A stretch of 64,000 nt of DNA from Ascidiimonas aurantiaca. GTDB taxonomy: Bacteria; Bacteroidota; Bacteroidia; Flavobacteriales; Flavobacteriaceae. The stretch lies in contig NZ_JBBEWR010000001.1 in NCBI RefSeq assembly GCF_037646345.1, forward strand, positions 186,001 through 250,000. The letters run 5' to 3'. The translations under genes were made by a program, and so were the position numbers. The notes below the pieces were generated by a model, which saw nothing but the letters and a program-made list of their open reading frames with translations, was not told the origin of the DNA and did not search any database. The first letter of the stretch is position 1. Each line of letters begins with the position of its first letter. Shown here one piece after another: positions 25,472-34,861 of this stretch.

Positions 25472-26085
25472 TAACCAAGAAAACCATCATGGAAATAGAT
25501 TTTAATAAAAATAAGGACGGACTGGTACCTGCTATTGTGCAGGATAGTCGCACCCGGAAAGTGTTAATGCTGGGATATATGAATGAAGAAGCTTACCGGC
25601 AGACATGTGCTCTTAAAAAAGTAACTTTTTACAGCCGCAGTAAACAACGGCTCTGGACCAAAGGAGAAGAAAGTGGTAATTATTTACTATTGGCAGATAT
25701 TCAAATAGATTGTGATAAAGATACCTTGTTAGTAAAAGCAACTCCCCAGGGACCAACCTGTCATACCGGTTCTGATACCTGTTGGAACGAGATAAATGAA
25801 CCCTCGTTTGGTTTTTTGTCAGAGTTGGAAAATGTAATAAAAGACAGAAAAGAAAATCCGTCTTCCCAAAGCTATGTAGCTTCACTTTTTAAGAAAGGGA
25901 TCAATAAAATTGCACAGAAAGTAGGAGAAGAAGCCGTAGAAACAGTTATAGAAGCCAAAGATCAGAACGACACTCTTTTTCTTGATGAGAGTGCCGATCT
26001 TTTGTTTCATTATCTTATTCTTTTACAGGCTAAAGGTTTTCAATTAAAAGACATTGTTGCCGTTCTGGAGAAACGACATCAATAA
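25468..26085 (+). CDS. hisI: Bifunctional phosphoribosyl-AMP cyclohydrolase / phosphoribosyl-ATP pyrophosphatase
   Basis: Steps two and three of the pathway in one 205-residue HisIE chain. The PRA-CH domain (residues about 8-115) has LMLGYMNEEAYRQT, YSRSKQRLWTKGEESGN and the metal-binding GPTCHTGSDTCW; the PRA-PH domain follows (SYVASLFKKGINKIAQKVGEE, then DLLFHYLILL). Translation may start at ATG 25468, overlapping hisF, or at the in-frame ATG 25489 (MEIDFNKNKDG), which matches the usual N-terminus. Last gene of the operon. Confidence 0.96.
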   Translation: MITKKTIMEIDFNKNKDGLVPAIVQDSRTRKVLMLGYMNEEAYRQTCALKKVTFYSRSKQRLWTKGEESGNYLLLADIQIDCDKDTLLVKATPQGPTCHTGSDTCWNEINEPSFGFLSELENVIKDRKENPSSQSYVASLFKKGINKIAQKVGEEAVETVIEAKDQNDTLFLDESADLLFHYLILLQAKGFQLKDIVAVLEKRHQ

Positions 26086-26123
26086 CCAATCAATACGGTG
26101 TAGGTTGGCAGTTGGAAATAAAA

Positions 26124-27008
26124 CTAATCAAAAAGGTCTGATGATAAATAGCGATCGCCACGGTCACAAATAATGCAGACCAGTACTCCCTTTTCAAGTG
26201 TTTCTGCAAGTTTTAGGGCCGCGGTTACTGCACCACCACTGCTCATACCCGAAAATATTCCTTCTTCAATGGCAATTTTCCGGGCCATATATTTAGCTTC
26301 CTGCTCACTGACTTCAATAATCTGATCTACTTTGGCAGGATTAAAGATTTTTGGCAGATACGCTTCAGGCCATTTGCGTATGCCCGGTATGCGAGAGTCA
26401 TCGGTAGGCTGTACGCCTACGATCTGTACGTCTTTGTTTTGTTCTTTAAGATACGTAGAAGTCCCCATAATAGTACCGGTGGTTCCCATAGACGATATAA
26501 AGTGGGTTACTTTACCATCAGTATCTCTCCATATTTCGGGCCCGGTGGTTTTATAATGCGCCTTCCAGTTATCGTCATTACCAAACTGGTTTAGCATAAA
26601 ATACCCTTCATTTTTCACTTTACTTTCTGCGTAGTCACGTGATCCTTCAATTCCTTTATCAGCAGAAGTAAGTGTTACCCTTGCCCCGTAGGCACGCATG
26701 GTTTGTACCCGTTCTTTAGTTGAGTTTTCGGGCATTACCAGTTCCAAATTAAGCTTGTAAAGCGCAGCGATCATTGCCAGTGCAATACCTGTATTACCAC
26801 TGGTGGCCTCTATAAGACGGGTGTCTTTAGAAATGGTACCTCTTTTAAGGGCTGAGTGGATCATATTATACGCCGCTCTGTCTTTTACACTACCTCCCGG
26901 GTTGTGCCCTTCCATTTTAAAAAAAAGTTTTATATCAGGGTTGCTCACCAGGGTTTCAGATTCTACCAAAGGAGTATTACCTATGAGATCAAGTAGTTTT
27001 TTGCTCAT
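26124..27008 (-). CDS. cysM: Cysteine synthase (O-acetylserine sulfhydrylase)
   Basis: PLP enzyme replacing the acetyl group of O-acetylserine with sulfide to form L-cysteine. The 294-residue size fits CysM-type enzymes. The PLP Lys is in NPGGSVKDRAAYNMI near residue 40; EATSGNTGIALAMIAA near 68, SSMGTTGTIMGTSTYL near 173 and GIFSGMSSGGAV near 255 are the substrate and phosphate loops. Its first 20 bases overlap the end of the serine acetyltransferase gene, so the two are translationally coupled and supply and use O-acetylserine together. CysK-like specificity cannot be ruled out. Confidence 0.92.
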   Translation of the reverse strand: MSKKLLDLIGNTPLVESETLVSNPDIKLFFKMEGHNPGGSVKDRAAYNMIHSALKRGTISKDTRLIEATSGNTGIALAMIAALYKLNLELVMPENSTKERVQTMRAYGARVTLTSADKGIEGSRDYAESKVKNEGYFMLNQFGNDDNWKAHYKTTGPEIWRDTDGKVTHFISSMGTTGTIMGTSTYLKEQNKDVQIVGVQPTDDSRIPGIRKWPEAYLPKIFNPAKVDQIIEVSEQEAKYMARKIAIEEGIFSGMSSGGAVTAALKLAETLEKGVLVCIICDRGDRYLSSDLFD

Positions 27009-27795
27009 TTGAATTAACGGTTTTTATTTTGATTTCCGGAGTATGAGAAACTATGGAGTTTTCCGGTATGGAAGCGGTAAGCCATACGTTTCCGCCAATA
27101 ATACTGTTGGCACCAATTACCGTATCACCTCCCAGGATAGTTGCATTTGCATAAATAGTAACATTATTTTCGACCGTAGGATGCCTTTTTACATTTTGCA
27201 GATTTTTAGACACGCTCAAAGCTCCAAGAGTTACTCCCTGATAAATTTTCACATGATCCTTGATAACGGTAGTTTCACCAATAACCACACCGGTGGCGTG
27301 GTCTATAAAAAACGATTTTCCTATTTCTGCCCCGGGATTGATATCTACCCCGGTAAGCCTGTGGGAATACTCAGTCATAAGCCTGGGCACCAAAGGAAAC
27401 CCTGCTTTGTACAATTCATGGCTCAGCCTGTAAATAGCAATAGCATAAAATCCCGGATAAGCGAGATAAACCTCCCGCAGCGAACGGCAGGCCGGATCAT
27501 TCTGGGCAATGGCCCTGGCATCCAGATTTAGCTTTTGCAGTATTTCAGGAAGTTTTTGAAGATATTCTTCCCATACTTCTTTACACAAAGAGGCCTTTTC
27601 CCAATCACATAAAAGGGCCAACTCTGAAAAACTAGCTTCTAATATTTGTAAATTGGAATCAACATCAGTTTCAGAATCAAAAAGGGTATAAAAAAGTAAA
27701 TTAGTAAAGCCTTCCGATTTTTCTTTTAGTATCAGCCTCAGTTTAGGATCTTGTTTCTGAGAGATGATCTTCCGGATGATATCATTTCTGTCCAT
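26989..27795 (-). CDS. cysE: Serine O-acetyltransferase
   Basis: Makes O-acetylserine from serine and acetyl-CoA, the substrate of the downstream cysteine synthase. The 268-residue protein has an N-terminal helical domain of about 120 residues and a hexapeptide-repeat beta-helix: GVDINPGAEIGKSFFIDHATGVVIGE near 150 with the catalytic His, then YQGVTLGALSV and KRHPTVENNVTIYANATILGG. The C-terminal tail is the short type found in Bacteroidota (SerA/EpsC-like). Divergent from the DUF2461 gene across a 247-base gap. Confidence 0.92.
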   Translation of the reverse strand: MDRNDIIRKIISQKQDPKLRLILKEKSEGFTNLLFYTLFDSETDVDSNLQILEASFSELALLCDWEKASLCKEVWEEYLQKLPEILQKLNLDARAIAQNDPACRSLREVYLAYPGFYAIAIYRLSHELYKAGFPLVPRLMTEYSHRLTGVDINPGAEIGKSFFIDHATGVVIGETTVIKDHVKIYQGVTLGALSVSKNLQNVKRHPTVENNVTIYANATILGGDTVIGANSIIGGNVWLTASIPENSIVSHTPEIKIKTVNSNEQKTT

Positions 27796-28042
27796 ATGGC
27801 TTTTTTATAATGGGTTTTGTACTACTTTTGCTTAGGTCGTTTCACCAGATAATAACTAACCGGCTGCATATCAAATATACAATGAAACTATATATAGTGC
27901 CCGAAAAATCTTGTAAACATACTTTTTAACAAACTTTTAATGCTCAATTCACCCCTCGAATTGTCAAAATTCATTTATTTCATGCTATCGTATTCAAACT
28001 CCAATTTTTTTTATTTGTAGAACAGCAGTAAACTCACAACAT
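27796..28042. other. Divergent intergenic region cysE / DUF2461
   Basis: No gene is visible. On the minus strand, bases 27872-27879 read TATATTTG, a full -7 match for cysE about 77 bases from its start. That would give a leader of about 70 bases; I see no riboswitch or leader peptide in it. The plus-strand box TACTTTTG in the same region is too far from the DUF2461 gene to be convincing. Confidence 0.4.
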
Positions 28043-28717
28043 ATGTCAGTCCTTATAACACCCTCTACTTTTTCTTTTCTGGAACAGTTGTCACAAAACA
28101 ATAACCGCGAATGGTTTGAAGTACACAAAAAGCATTTTAAAGAACATGAGACAAACTTTAAACACTTTTGTGAGACGTTAAAGAATAAAATGAATGTGCA
28201 TGATGAGCTGGAAGGGGCTAAGGTATTTAGAATATACAGAGATGTACGCTTCTCAGCCAACAAAGTACCCTACAAAACTCATTTTGCAGGGGTGTTTATG
28301 CGTGTAAAGCCAAAGCTAAGAGGTAGTTATTATCTGCATATTACTCCGGGAGGTTCGTTTATTGCAACTGGTTTTTGGGATCCGGAAAAAAATGATCTTC
28401 TGCGAATTCGGAAAGAACTGGAAATAGATGCAGATGAGTTTCGTAATATCGTGCAAGAGCAAGCTTTTCAAAAAGTATGGGGTAAACTGGAGGGGGAAGA
28501 GGTAAAAACGGCCCCTAAAGGGTTTGATAAAAATCACAAGAATATAGATCTTATACGTAAAAAGCAATATATTTTTACCAGAGAATTTACAGATAGCCAA
28601 GTGACTTCCGGTACTTTTCTGGAAGAGGTGAACTCGTCATTTAAAGCCGTAAGGCCCTTTTTTGATTATATGACAGATGTTCTTACCACTAATCTTAATG
28701 GTGAATCACTTTTGTGA
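28043..28717 (+). CDS. DUF2461 (TIGR02453) family protein
   Basis: A 224-residue protein of the DUF2461 family: starts with FLEQLSQNNNREWFEVHKKHF, continues with VFRIYRDVRFSANKVPYKTHFAG near 65 and YYLHITPGGSFIATGFWDP near 103. These blocks are unmistakable for the family, which is widespread and cytoplasmic but has no known function. Monocistronic; convergent with the following gene. Confidence 0.92.
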   Translation: MSVLITPSTFSFLEQLSQNNNREWFEVHKKHFKEHETNFKHFCETLKNKMNVHDELEGAKVFRIYRDVRFSANKVPYKTHFAGVFMRVKPKLRGSYYLHITPGGSFIATGFWDPEKNDLLRIRKELEIDADEFRNIVQEQAFQKVWGKLEGEEVKTAPKGFDKNHKNIDLIRKKQYIFTREFTDSQVTSGTFLEEVNSSFKAVRPFFDYMTDVLTTNLNGESLL

Positions 28718-28735
28718 AAAAAGCAACGAGATTAC

Positions 28736-29143
28736 TCAGGCGGCCGCTTCTTTGTCAAATAATTGAACCTGATCTTTTAAACGTTCAATGACCATTTTCA
28801 TCATACGCTTGTTAAGAGCAGAAGAATTCTTTATATACTCAAGATATTCTTCTACAGTAAACTGGCCTATGATCATACCTTTTAAAGAGTTCCGAAATTT
28901 TATATCCTTCTGAATGGAATTTTCTATAAAATATTCTTTTTTTTCGATAGTATAGTCATAAAACCCACCCTTATGCTTGTGTATGTAGTTTCTAAAGGCT
29001 TCTACCAAAATACTATTTTGTAGCTTTAGTACGGGACGCAGGGTCTCGTTTTGAAAACGTTCGCCTGAAGTCATTGATTCATAAACAAGTGCTGAAGGGA
29101 TCACAGGTCTGACTTTCAGTAAGTCTTCTGATCTTGTTTCCAT
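28736..29143 (-). CDS. Conserved flavobacterial protein of unknown function
   Basis: A 135-residue soluble, helix-rich protein. The frame could extend upstream to 29284, but the added 47 residues are low in charge and unlike a conserved start, so I use ATG 29143 (METRSEDLLK). It contains SGERFQNETLRPVLKLQNSI, a KHKGGFYDY segment and SSALNKRMMKMVIERLKDQ near the end. I recall homologues in many Flavobacteriia, some labelled glyoxalase, but I see no VOC metal motif to support that label. It ends 18 bases from the DUF2461 gene. Confidence 0.75.
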   Translation of the reverse strand: METRSEDLLKVRPVIPSALVYESMTSGERFQNETLRPVLKLQNSILVEAFRNYIHKHKGGFYDYTIEKKEYFIENSIQKDIKFRNSLKGMIIGQFTVEEYLEYIKNSSALNKRMMKMVIERLKDQVQLFDKEAAA

Positions 29144-29288
29144 AAGAGAAGTTTTATTAAAAGTACCTAAATAAACAATGATTAGGGACAACTTCATTTC
29201 TTTGTTATTCACGACTTTATAAACAATTTGTTTACAGTGTGTGATACAATGAGTATTTTTAAAAAATACTAAAACTGATATCATAAAA

Positions 29289-30641
29289 ATGATAACTACA
29301 AAAAACCCTTATAATCAGAAAGTTGTTAAAGAATATTCTACACTAACATCAAAAGAGCTATGGAAAAAAACAGAAGCGAGCCATACGGCATTTGTAAAAT
29401 GGCGCGATTTCACCTTTGAAGAACGCGCCCGATTATTTATTTCACTGGCAAACGTATTACGGCAAAACAAAGTACTTTATGCCCGCAATATTACTGTGGA
29501 AATGGGGAAGCCTATTTCGCAGGCTATAGCCGAAATCGAAAAATGTGCCTGGGTATGTGAATACTATGCACAAAATGCAGCATCCTTTTTAAAAGAGGAA
29601 CCCATAGCATCAGACGCTCTATTAAGTTATGTACGTTATGACCCTTTAGGTGTACTTCTGGCCGTTATGCCGTGGAACTACCCTTTTTGGCAGGTATTTC
29701 GGTTTGCTGTACCCGCTTTAATGGCCGGGAACACAGCCGTTTTAAAACATGCCGGCCTGGTGATGGGAAGTGCGTTTAAAATAGAGGAAGCTTTTATAGA
29801 GGCAGGGTTCCCTCCTTATATTTTCCAAAACCTTTGCATTCCCGCCAGCATGGTCAATGAAGTTATAAGACATTCAAGAGTAAAGGCCGTAACGCTAACG
29901 GGAAGTAAATCGGCCGGGGCTGCCGTAGCCGCAGAAGCTGCAAAAAATATTAAAAAAGCAGTTCTGGAACTTGGAGGTAGTAATGCTTTTATTGTGAGTA
30001 AGCATGCAGATATAGAGAAAGCTGTTGAAACCGCAGTTCATGCCAGGTTCCAAAATACAGGACAAAGCTGTATTGCTGCCAAAAGAGTACTGCTACAGAA
30101 AGAAATTGCAAATGTTTTTATAACAAGGTTTTGTGAAAAAATAGAAGCATTAAAAACCGGAGATCCTTTGTTAGAAAGCACGTATATAGGGGTTCTACCC
30201 ACTCCGGATTTTGCTGTGGAATTAGGGAAACAATTATCCCAAACGCTTGAGATGGGAGGTAAACTGGTTATGGGAGGAAAATACTCCGGAACTTTTTTTG
30301 AGCCAACAGTTGTAACCCAAGTATCTATGGAAATGCCTCTTTTTAAAGAAGAGACTTTTGGCCCCGTTATTGGTATAGGAGAATTTAATACTATGGAAGA
30401 GGCCATAGAAATATCAAATGCTTCTGAGTTTGGGTTAGGAGTAACATTGTTCACGGAAAATAAGGACGAAAAAGAGAAATGGATTGGCGCCTTTGATGAC
30501 GGGGCTGTTTTCATTAATGAGATGGTAAAATCAGATCCTCGGTTACCATTTGGCGGTACCAAAATCTCAGGCTTTGGAAGAGAACTGGGATATTTTGGAA
30601 TCAGAGAGTTTGTAAATGTCAAGACGGTTTATATCAAATGA
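29289..30641 (+). CDS. Aldehyde dehydrogenase, succinate-semialdehyde type
   Basis: A 450-residue NAD(P)-dependent aldehyde dehydrogenase. Motifs: MPWNYPFWQVFRFAVPALMAGN near 120, LTGSKSAGAAVAAEA near 204, catalytic Glu in LELGGSNAFIV near 230 and catalytic Cys in FQNTGQSCIAAKR near 264, with ETFGPVIGIGEF near 355. The length and the FGGTKISGFGREL ending fit the Sad/GabD-like succinate-semialdehyde dehydrogenase group. No 4-aminobutyrate aminotransferase gene is adjacent, so the physiological aldehyde is uncertain. Confidence 0.88.
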   Translation: MITTKNPYNQKVVKEYSTLTSKELWKKTEASHTAFVKWRDFTFEERARLFISLANVLRQNKVLYARNITVEMGKPISQAIAEIEKCAWVCEYYAQNAASFLKEEPIASDALLSYVRYDPLGVLLAVMPWNYPFWQVFRFAVPALMAGNTAVLKHAGLVMGSAFKIEEAFIEAGFPPYIFQNLCIPASMVNEVIRHSRVKAVTLTGSKSAGAAVAAEAAKNIKKAVLELGGSNAFIVSKHADIEKAVETAVHARFQNTGQSCIAAKRVLLQKEIANVFITRFCEKIEALKTGDPLLESTYIGVLPTPDFAVELGKQLSQTLEMGGKLVMGGKYSGTFFEPTVVTQVSMEMPLFKEETFGPVIGIGEFNTMEEAIEISNASEFGLGVTLFTENKDEKEKWIGAFDDGAVFINEMVKSDPRLPFGGTKISGFGRELGYFGIREFVNVKTVYIK

Positions 30642-30685
30642 TCCAAAAGTGCGGATTATTCATTAATTTTAGCTAAAAACCACGT

Positions 30686-31591
30686 ATGAAATTCGGAAAA
30701 GTAGAACATCCTGAAAATGTAAACTTTGCATTTCCAGCAGATCATCCTGATACAGAAATAGTATTGTCAAAGCAAAAAAATGAGGAACCTTTACAGGTGT
30801 ATATTGGGTGTGCAAAATGGAACAGACAGGATTTAAAGAACTTTTATCCCAGAGGAACAAAAGATGAGCTTACGTATTACGCCTCTCAATTTAATTGTAT
30901 AGAACTTAATGCTACCTTTTACCGTATTTTTCCAGGAGAACAATTTGCAACCTGGTACGATAAAACACCTCCCGAATTTCGGTTTTTTCCAAAAATATCC
31001 CAGGATATAAGTCATTTAAGACGCTTAAATGAAAACGTATATCCTATTTTAGATACTTATCTGGAGGCAGTATCAAACCTAAAAGAAAAACTGGGCACCA
31101 TTTTTTTGCAAATGCACAATAATTTTGGACCCAAAAACTGGGACCGCGTTGTTTCATTTGTAAAATACTGGCCAAAGGAGTTTAATCTCGCTATGGAATT
31201 CAGGCATACAGACTGGTTTAATGACCCTAATGTGGCACAGGAACTATATTATCTTTTGGAGGAAAATGATATTGCTAACATTTTAGTAGATACTGCAGGA
31301 AGAAGAGATATAATGCATATGAGGCTCACCAATAATGAGGCGTTTATAAGATATGTGGGAGCTAATCATGCGAGTGATTACGACCGGTTGAATGATTGGG
31401 AGAAAAGACTGAAAAAATGGAAAGATCAAGGGTTAAAGAATATTCACTTTTTTGTACATCAAAACCTTGAAGTAGAGTCTCCTTTACTTTCGGCATATTT
31501 TATCAAGAAAATAAATAAAACCCTGGGAGTAAACCTCAAAATTCCAGCTACACTTCATAAATCCGGAGATCTGTTCGATATGAAAGCGTAG
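30686..31591 (+). CDS. DUF72 family protein
   Basis: A 301-residue TIM-barrel-like protein of the DUF72 (YecE) family: VYIGCAKWNRQDLKNFYP near residue 36, YYASQFNCIELNATFYRI near 64, FFPKISQDISH near 97 and LAMEFRHTDWF near 170. The family has no defined biochemical role. It is preceded by a short gap after the aldehyde dehydrogenase and is convergent with the small secreted peptide gene. Confidence 0.9.
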   Translation: MKFGKVEHPENVNFAFPADHPDTEIVLSKQKNEEPLQVYIGCAKWNRQDLKNFYPRGTKDELTYYASQFNCIELNATFYRIFPGEQFATWYDKTPPEFRFFPKISQDISHLRRLNENVYPILDTYLEAVSNLKEKLGTIFLQMHNNFGPKNWDRVVSFVKYWPKEFNLAMEFRHTDWFNDPNVAQELYYLLEENDIANILVDTAGRRDIMHMRLTNNEAFIRYVGANHASDYDRLNDWEKRLKKWKDQGLKNIHFFVHQNLEVESPLLSAYFIKKINKTLGVNLKIPATLHKSGDLFDMKA

Positions 31592-31614
31592 TATATACTT
31601 TCTAAAGAATATAC
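31591..31614. terminator. Possible bidirectional terminator hairpin
   Basis: GTATAT-A-CTT, loop TCTA, AAG-A-ATATAC forms a nine-pair stem with one A-A mismatch between two convergent genes. The T-tracts are poor on both strands, so termination efficiency is doubtful. Confidence 0.3.
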
Positions 31615-31615
31615 A

Positions 31616-31828
31616 TTATGCATGATATCTCCACTGTTCACAGTTTACTGAAAAAGGTTTTGCGTCTTTTGTGTGCATTGATTTGTTTTTTAATTGAGAA
31701 CACGGGATCACGTTTGAATCAATAGAGGCATTGACACCTGCGTTTTCATGTTCTAACGAACTTACAACTCCCAAAGTGAGAAGCAAGCCAAAAACAAGAT
31801 GGACTACGTATTTACTTAAAGCTGTCAT
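31616..31828 (-). CDS. Small secreted protein, 70 residues
   Basis: A 70-residue protein with an N-terminal hydrophobic stretch (VVHLVFGLLLTLGVVSS, about 8-24) that looks like a signal peptide. The short mature part has two Cys residues (IPCSQLKN and NCEQWRYHA near the end) that could form one disulphide bridge. No lipobox. It stands alone between DUF72 and the MscS channel gene. I do not recognise it; small size keeps confidence moderate. Confidence 0.55.
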   Translation of the reverse strand: MTALSKYVVHLVFGLLLTLGVVSSLEHENAGVNASIDSNVIPCSQLKNKSMHTKDAKPFSVNCEQWRYHA

Positions 31829-31990
31829 TGTTTATATAGGATTAGGTGTTTAATGGTATTAAAGTTATTTGATTAAATACCAAAACACCAGTAAATTAAG
31901 AAAAGTTTATACCTACTTTAACAGTTATACCTTTAAGTTTTAAAGAGCTGTTAAGAATATGTGAAAAGAGAGGGCTGCAAAATTATTAGG

Positions 31991-33271
31991 TTAGCCTTTT
32001 GATGGTTCATGACCTCGCAGTGCCAAGATATCTTCCCCACTGGGATGTTCAAAAACTTCCAGGTCAAAGAAAGGTACAGCGGCCATAAGGTGTTCAAAAA
32101 TATCGGCCATGATCCGCTCATAGTTTAGCCAGCGCTTATCTGTTGAAAAAACATAAACCTCAATAGGTATTCCGTTGGTAGTAGGTTCCAAATGTCTGGT
32201 CATTAAAGTAAGCTCTTTGCTGGTGGCAGGATGGTTCTCAAGATATACATCACAATATTTCCTGAATAGCCCAAGGTTGGTTTGATTTCTGCCGTTAACT
32301 AACAAAGATTTATCTACCTCATATTTTTTATTGAAGTTATCAATATCTTTTTGGCGATGTTTGATAAAGGAGGAAATTACCTGAATTTTTGAAAAACGTT
32401 CCAGATCTTCAGGAGAGAGAAATTTCACACTGGATACTTTAATATGCAAAGCCCTTTTCATTCTGCGCCCTCCGCTTTCTTGCATACCTCTCCAGTTCTT
32501 AAAAGATTCTGAGATCAAAGAGTACGTGGGAATAGTGGTTATTGTATTATCAAAATTCTGCACTTTTACGGTCGTAAGATTAATCTCGATCACATCCCCA
32601 TCTGCTCCGTATTTCTCCTGTGTAATCCAGTCACCTATACGAACCATATCATTTACCGAAACTGAAATACTGGCTACAAAACCTAAAATAGTATCTTTAA
32701 AAACAAACAACAGAATAGCAGAAGCGGCTCCCAGTGTAGTGAGAAATTTGACAACCGATTGTCCTGAAACTTCAGAATACATAAAAACGATACCAATAAA
32801 CCATATGAATATCATTACTACCTGCGCGTAACTATCCATAGGTTTATCCTTAAAAGAGGGAGTGCTTCTCAGGTAGTTTATGGTAGTACGAACAACACTT
32901 CTAATAATCCATATTATAAGGAAAATAAGATAGACATCGGTAATTAACATAAAGAAGGTAGCCCAGGAAGGAAAATCTGAAAATAAATAAGGTATATATA
33001 ATTCTATAAGAATAAAGGGTATTATATGTGCTATATATCGGGGAAAGTTACTTTTCACAAGATAATCGTCAAAAGTAGTTTTAGTTCGGTCAGAGAATTT
33101 TTTAAAAGCATTGATAATAAGACCTCTCAAAAAACGATCAAAAACTAACATAAGCAGCAGGAGAGCTACCAAATTAGCCAATAAATTGAGATAAATAGCA
33201 GTTTGAGAGGGATACCCGTTTTCTAATAGCAGATTATAAATAAATCTGCTCCACTTTTCCGGAGTTAACAT
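31991..33271 (-). CDS. Mechanosensitive ion channel (MscS family)
   Basis: A 426-residue inner membrane channel. Four to five hydrophobic helices occupy residues 20-185. They are followed by the MscS pore and beta domain (TLGAASAILLFVFKDTILGFVASISVSVNDMVRIGDWI near 180-220, with the typical GDWI and VQNFDNTITTIPTYSLI block). The cytoplasmic domain is large. Size and the long cytoplasmic tail suggest the YbdG-like subgroup, which respond weakly to membrane tension. Monocistronic. Confidence 0.9.
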   Translation of the reverse strand: MLTPEKWSRFIYNLLLENGYPSQTAIYLNLLANLVALLLLMLVFDRFLRGLIINAFKKFSDRTKTTFDDYLVKSNFPRYIAHIIPFILIELYIPYLFSDFPSWATFFMLITDVYLIFLIIWIIRSVVRTTINYLRSTPSFKDKPMDSYAQVVMIFIWFIGIVFMYSEVSGQSVVKFLTTLGAASAILLFVFKDTILGFVASISVSVNDMVRIGDWITQEKYGADGDVIEINLTTVKVQNFDNTITTIPTYSLISESFKNWRGMQESGGRRMKRALHIKVSSVKFLSPEDLERFSKIQVISSFIKHRQKDIDNFNKKYEVDKSLLVNGRNQTNLGLFRKYCDVYLENHPATSKELTLMTRHLEPTTNGIPIEVYVFSTDKRWLNYERIMADIFEHLMAAVPFFDLEVFEHPSGEDILALRGHEPSKG

Positions 33272-33349
33272 AGTAATTTATTAAAAATTGTAAAATTAAG
33301 GCCTTTCCGGTTGGGTGAAGGTACTGAATTGTTAAAACAATGTGAAACT

Positions 33350-34675
33350 TTATTCGCTTTGTTGTAAATCGGCCGCTACTTTTTGAACGTCATCCAATAC
33401 ACGAAGGAGATTGCCACCCCACAGCTTAGCTATATCTTCTTCTGTATATCCTCTTTTAACAAGCTCTAGGGTCACATTAAAAGTTTCTGAAGCATCATCC
33501 CAGCCTTCAATACCACCGCCACCGTCAAAATCAGAGCTTATGCCTACATGATCAATGCCTATAAGCTTCACCATATAATCAATATGATCTACAAAATCAC
33601 CCACATTTACAGCGGGCGGCGCATCTGTCATTTGAGAAGCTTTCTTATTACTAAGGGCCGTTATTTTTGGATATGCCTCCATAAAAGCATCTTTTTCTTT
33701 ATCACTGAGTTTGTTAAATTCACTACGTTCGTACCAGGGGAGACCCAGTGAATCGGCCACTTTTTTGTTGACTTCTTTTATAAATGAGCGATATTTTTCA
33801 TTTTTTTCAATGTTAAGATAGCCATCCAGGGCAACGGTTTGCACTACACCTCCGTTCTCTTTTATCATTACAAGCTCTTCGTCACTAAGGTTACGACTGT
33901 GATCGCATAAAGCGCGTGCAGAAGAATGGGAAGCAATCACGGGTGCTTTTGAAAGTTCTATCATTTGTTTAATAGAAGATGAAGCAGGATGTGAAACATC
34001 GATCATAATTCCCCATTTATTCATTTCTTCAACAGCTTCTTTGCCTAGCTCACTTAGCCCGTTGTATAGCCATGTACTATCCTTTTCTCCGGTATTTGAG
34101 TCACAAAACTGGCTGTGGCCATTATGGGATAACGACATATAACGCGCTCCCAGCTCATGAAATTTCTTGATATTAGTGAGGTCAGTACCCAGCGGATATG
34201 CGTTTTCAACACCTATCATGGCTACTTTTTTTCCCGCTTTCACAATCCTTTTCACATCGTTGGAAGTATAGGCGAGTTCAATAGACTCTGGTGCAATTTC
34301 TTCACACAAACGGTGAATCGCATCAAATTTGGCCATAGCGTTGTCCATTGCTTTTTTGTATCCTTCATCTGTAAGAGGTCCCTGTCCTGTATATACAATG
34401 AGCCAGGATACATCCAGGCCGCCTTCTTTCATTTTAGGCAGGGTCACCTGTGTGTCCAGATCCATAGTATAATTAAGGGAGTCTGTAAAGTTGGCTACAT
34501 TAAAATCGTTATGAGTGTCAATAGTGATAACGCGTTCATGAATAGCCCGAGCTTTGGAAACCACATTTGTTTCGGCGGTCTCGGTATCAGGGGTTGCGGA
34601 TTTTTCGGTTTTTTTACAACCGTACAAAGAAAGAGCTATACATAAGAAATAAAGAGGAATAAAGTTTGTTTTCAT
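33350..34675 (-). CDS. Membrane dipeptidase lipoprotein (peptidase family M19)
   Basis: A 441-residue zinc dipeptidase of the renal-dipeptidase family, exported as a lipoprotein: signal peptide followed by lipobox LSLYGC (Cys20). Motifs: the first metal motif TIDTHNDFN near residue 51 (His-x-Asp), the metal Glu in IGVENAYPLG near 155, SLSHNGHSQFCD near 178, IDVSHPASSS near 226 and ISSDFDGGGG near 382. Probably in the periplasm or at the outer membrane, releasing amino acids from dipeptides. Divergent from the TauE gene. Confidence 0.92.
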   Translation of the reverse strand: MKTNFIPLYFLCIALSLYGCKKTEKSATPDTETAETNVVSKARAIHERVITIDTHNDFNVANFTDSLNYTMDLDTQVTLPKMKEGGLDVSWLIVYTGQGPLTDEGYKKAMDNAMAKFDAIHRLCEEIAPESIELAYTSNDVKRIVKAGKKVAMIGVENAYPLGTDLTNIKKFHELGARYMSLSHNGHSQFCDSNTGEKDSTWLYNGLSELGKEAVEEMNKWGIMIDVSHPASSSIKQMIELSKAPVIASHSSARALCDHSRNLSDEELVMIKENGGVVQTVALDGYLNIEKNEKYRSFIKEVNKKVADSLGLPWYERSEFNKLSDKEKDAFMEAYPKITALSNKKASQMTDAPPAVNVGDFVDHIDYMVKLIGIDHVGISSDFDGGGGIEGWDDASETFNVTLELVKRGYTEEDIAKLWGGNLLRVLDDVQKVAADLQQSE

Positions 34676-34861
34676 GAACCTGTTTTTTGATGGTTGCCTA
34701 AGTTACAAAAAAAGCTCATTTGAACTTTACATTCCTTAGTGCTTTAACAAATATGTACTTAGCTGCAAACCGTGTTTTACCAGATCTTCTGTTCTAAGAA
34801 ACGAAAATTATATACTTTCATGGTCAGTTTGATCAATTGTATTCAAAACAGTGCTTTAAAT

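Noticed and set aside
27043..27531. 162-codon plus-strand frame opposite serine acetyltransferase
   Set aside because: Shadow of hexapeptide-repeat coding sequence.
30038..30622. 194-codon minus-strand frame opposite the aldehyde dehydrogenase
   Set aside because: Low-complexity Ser/Pro-rich shadow of the real gene.
34157..34645. 162-codon plus-strand frame opposite the M19 dipeptidase
   Set aside because: Shadow frame; the minus strand holds clear family motifs in the same place.
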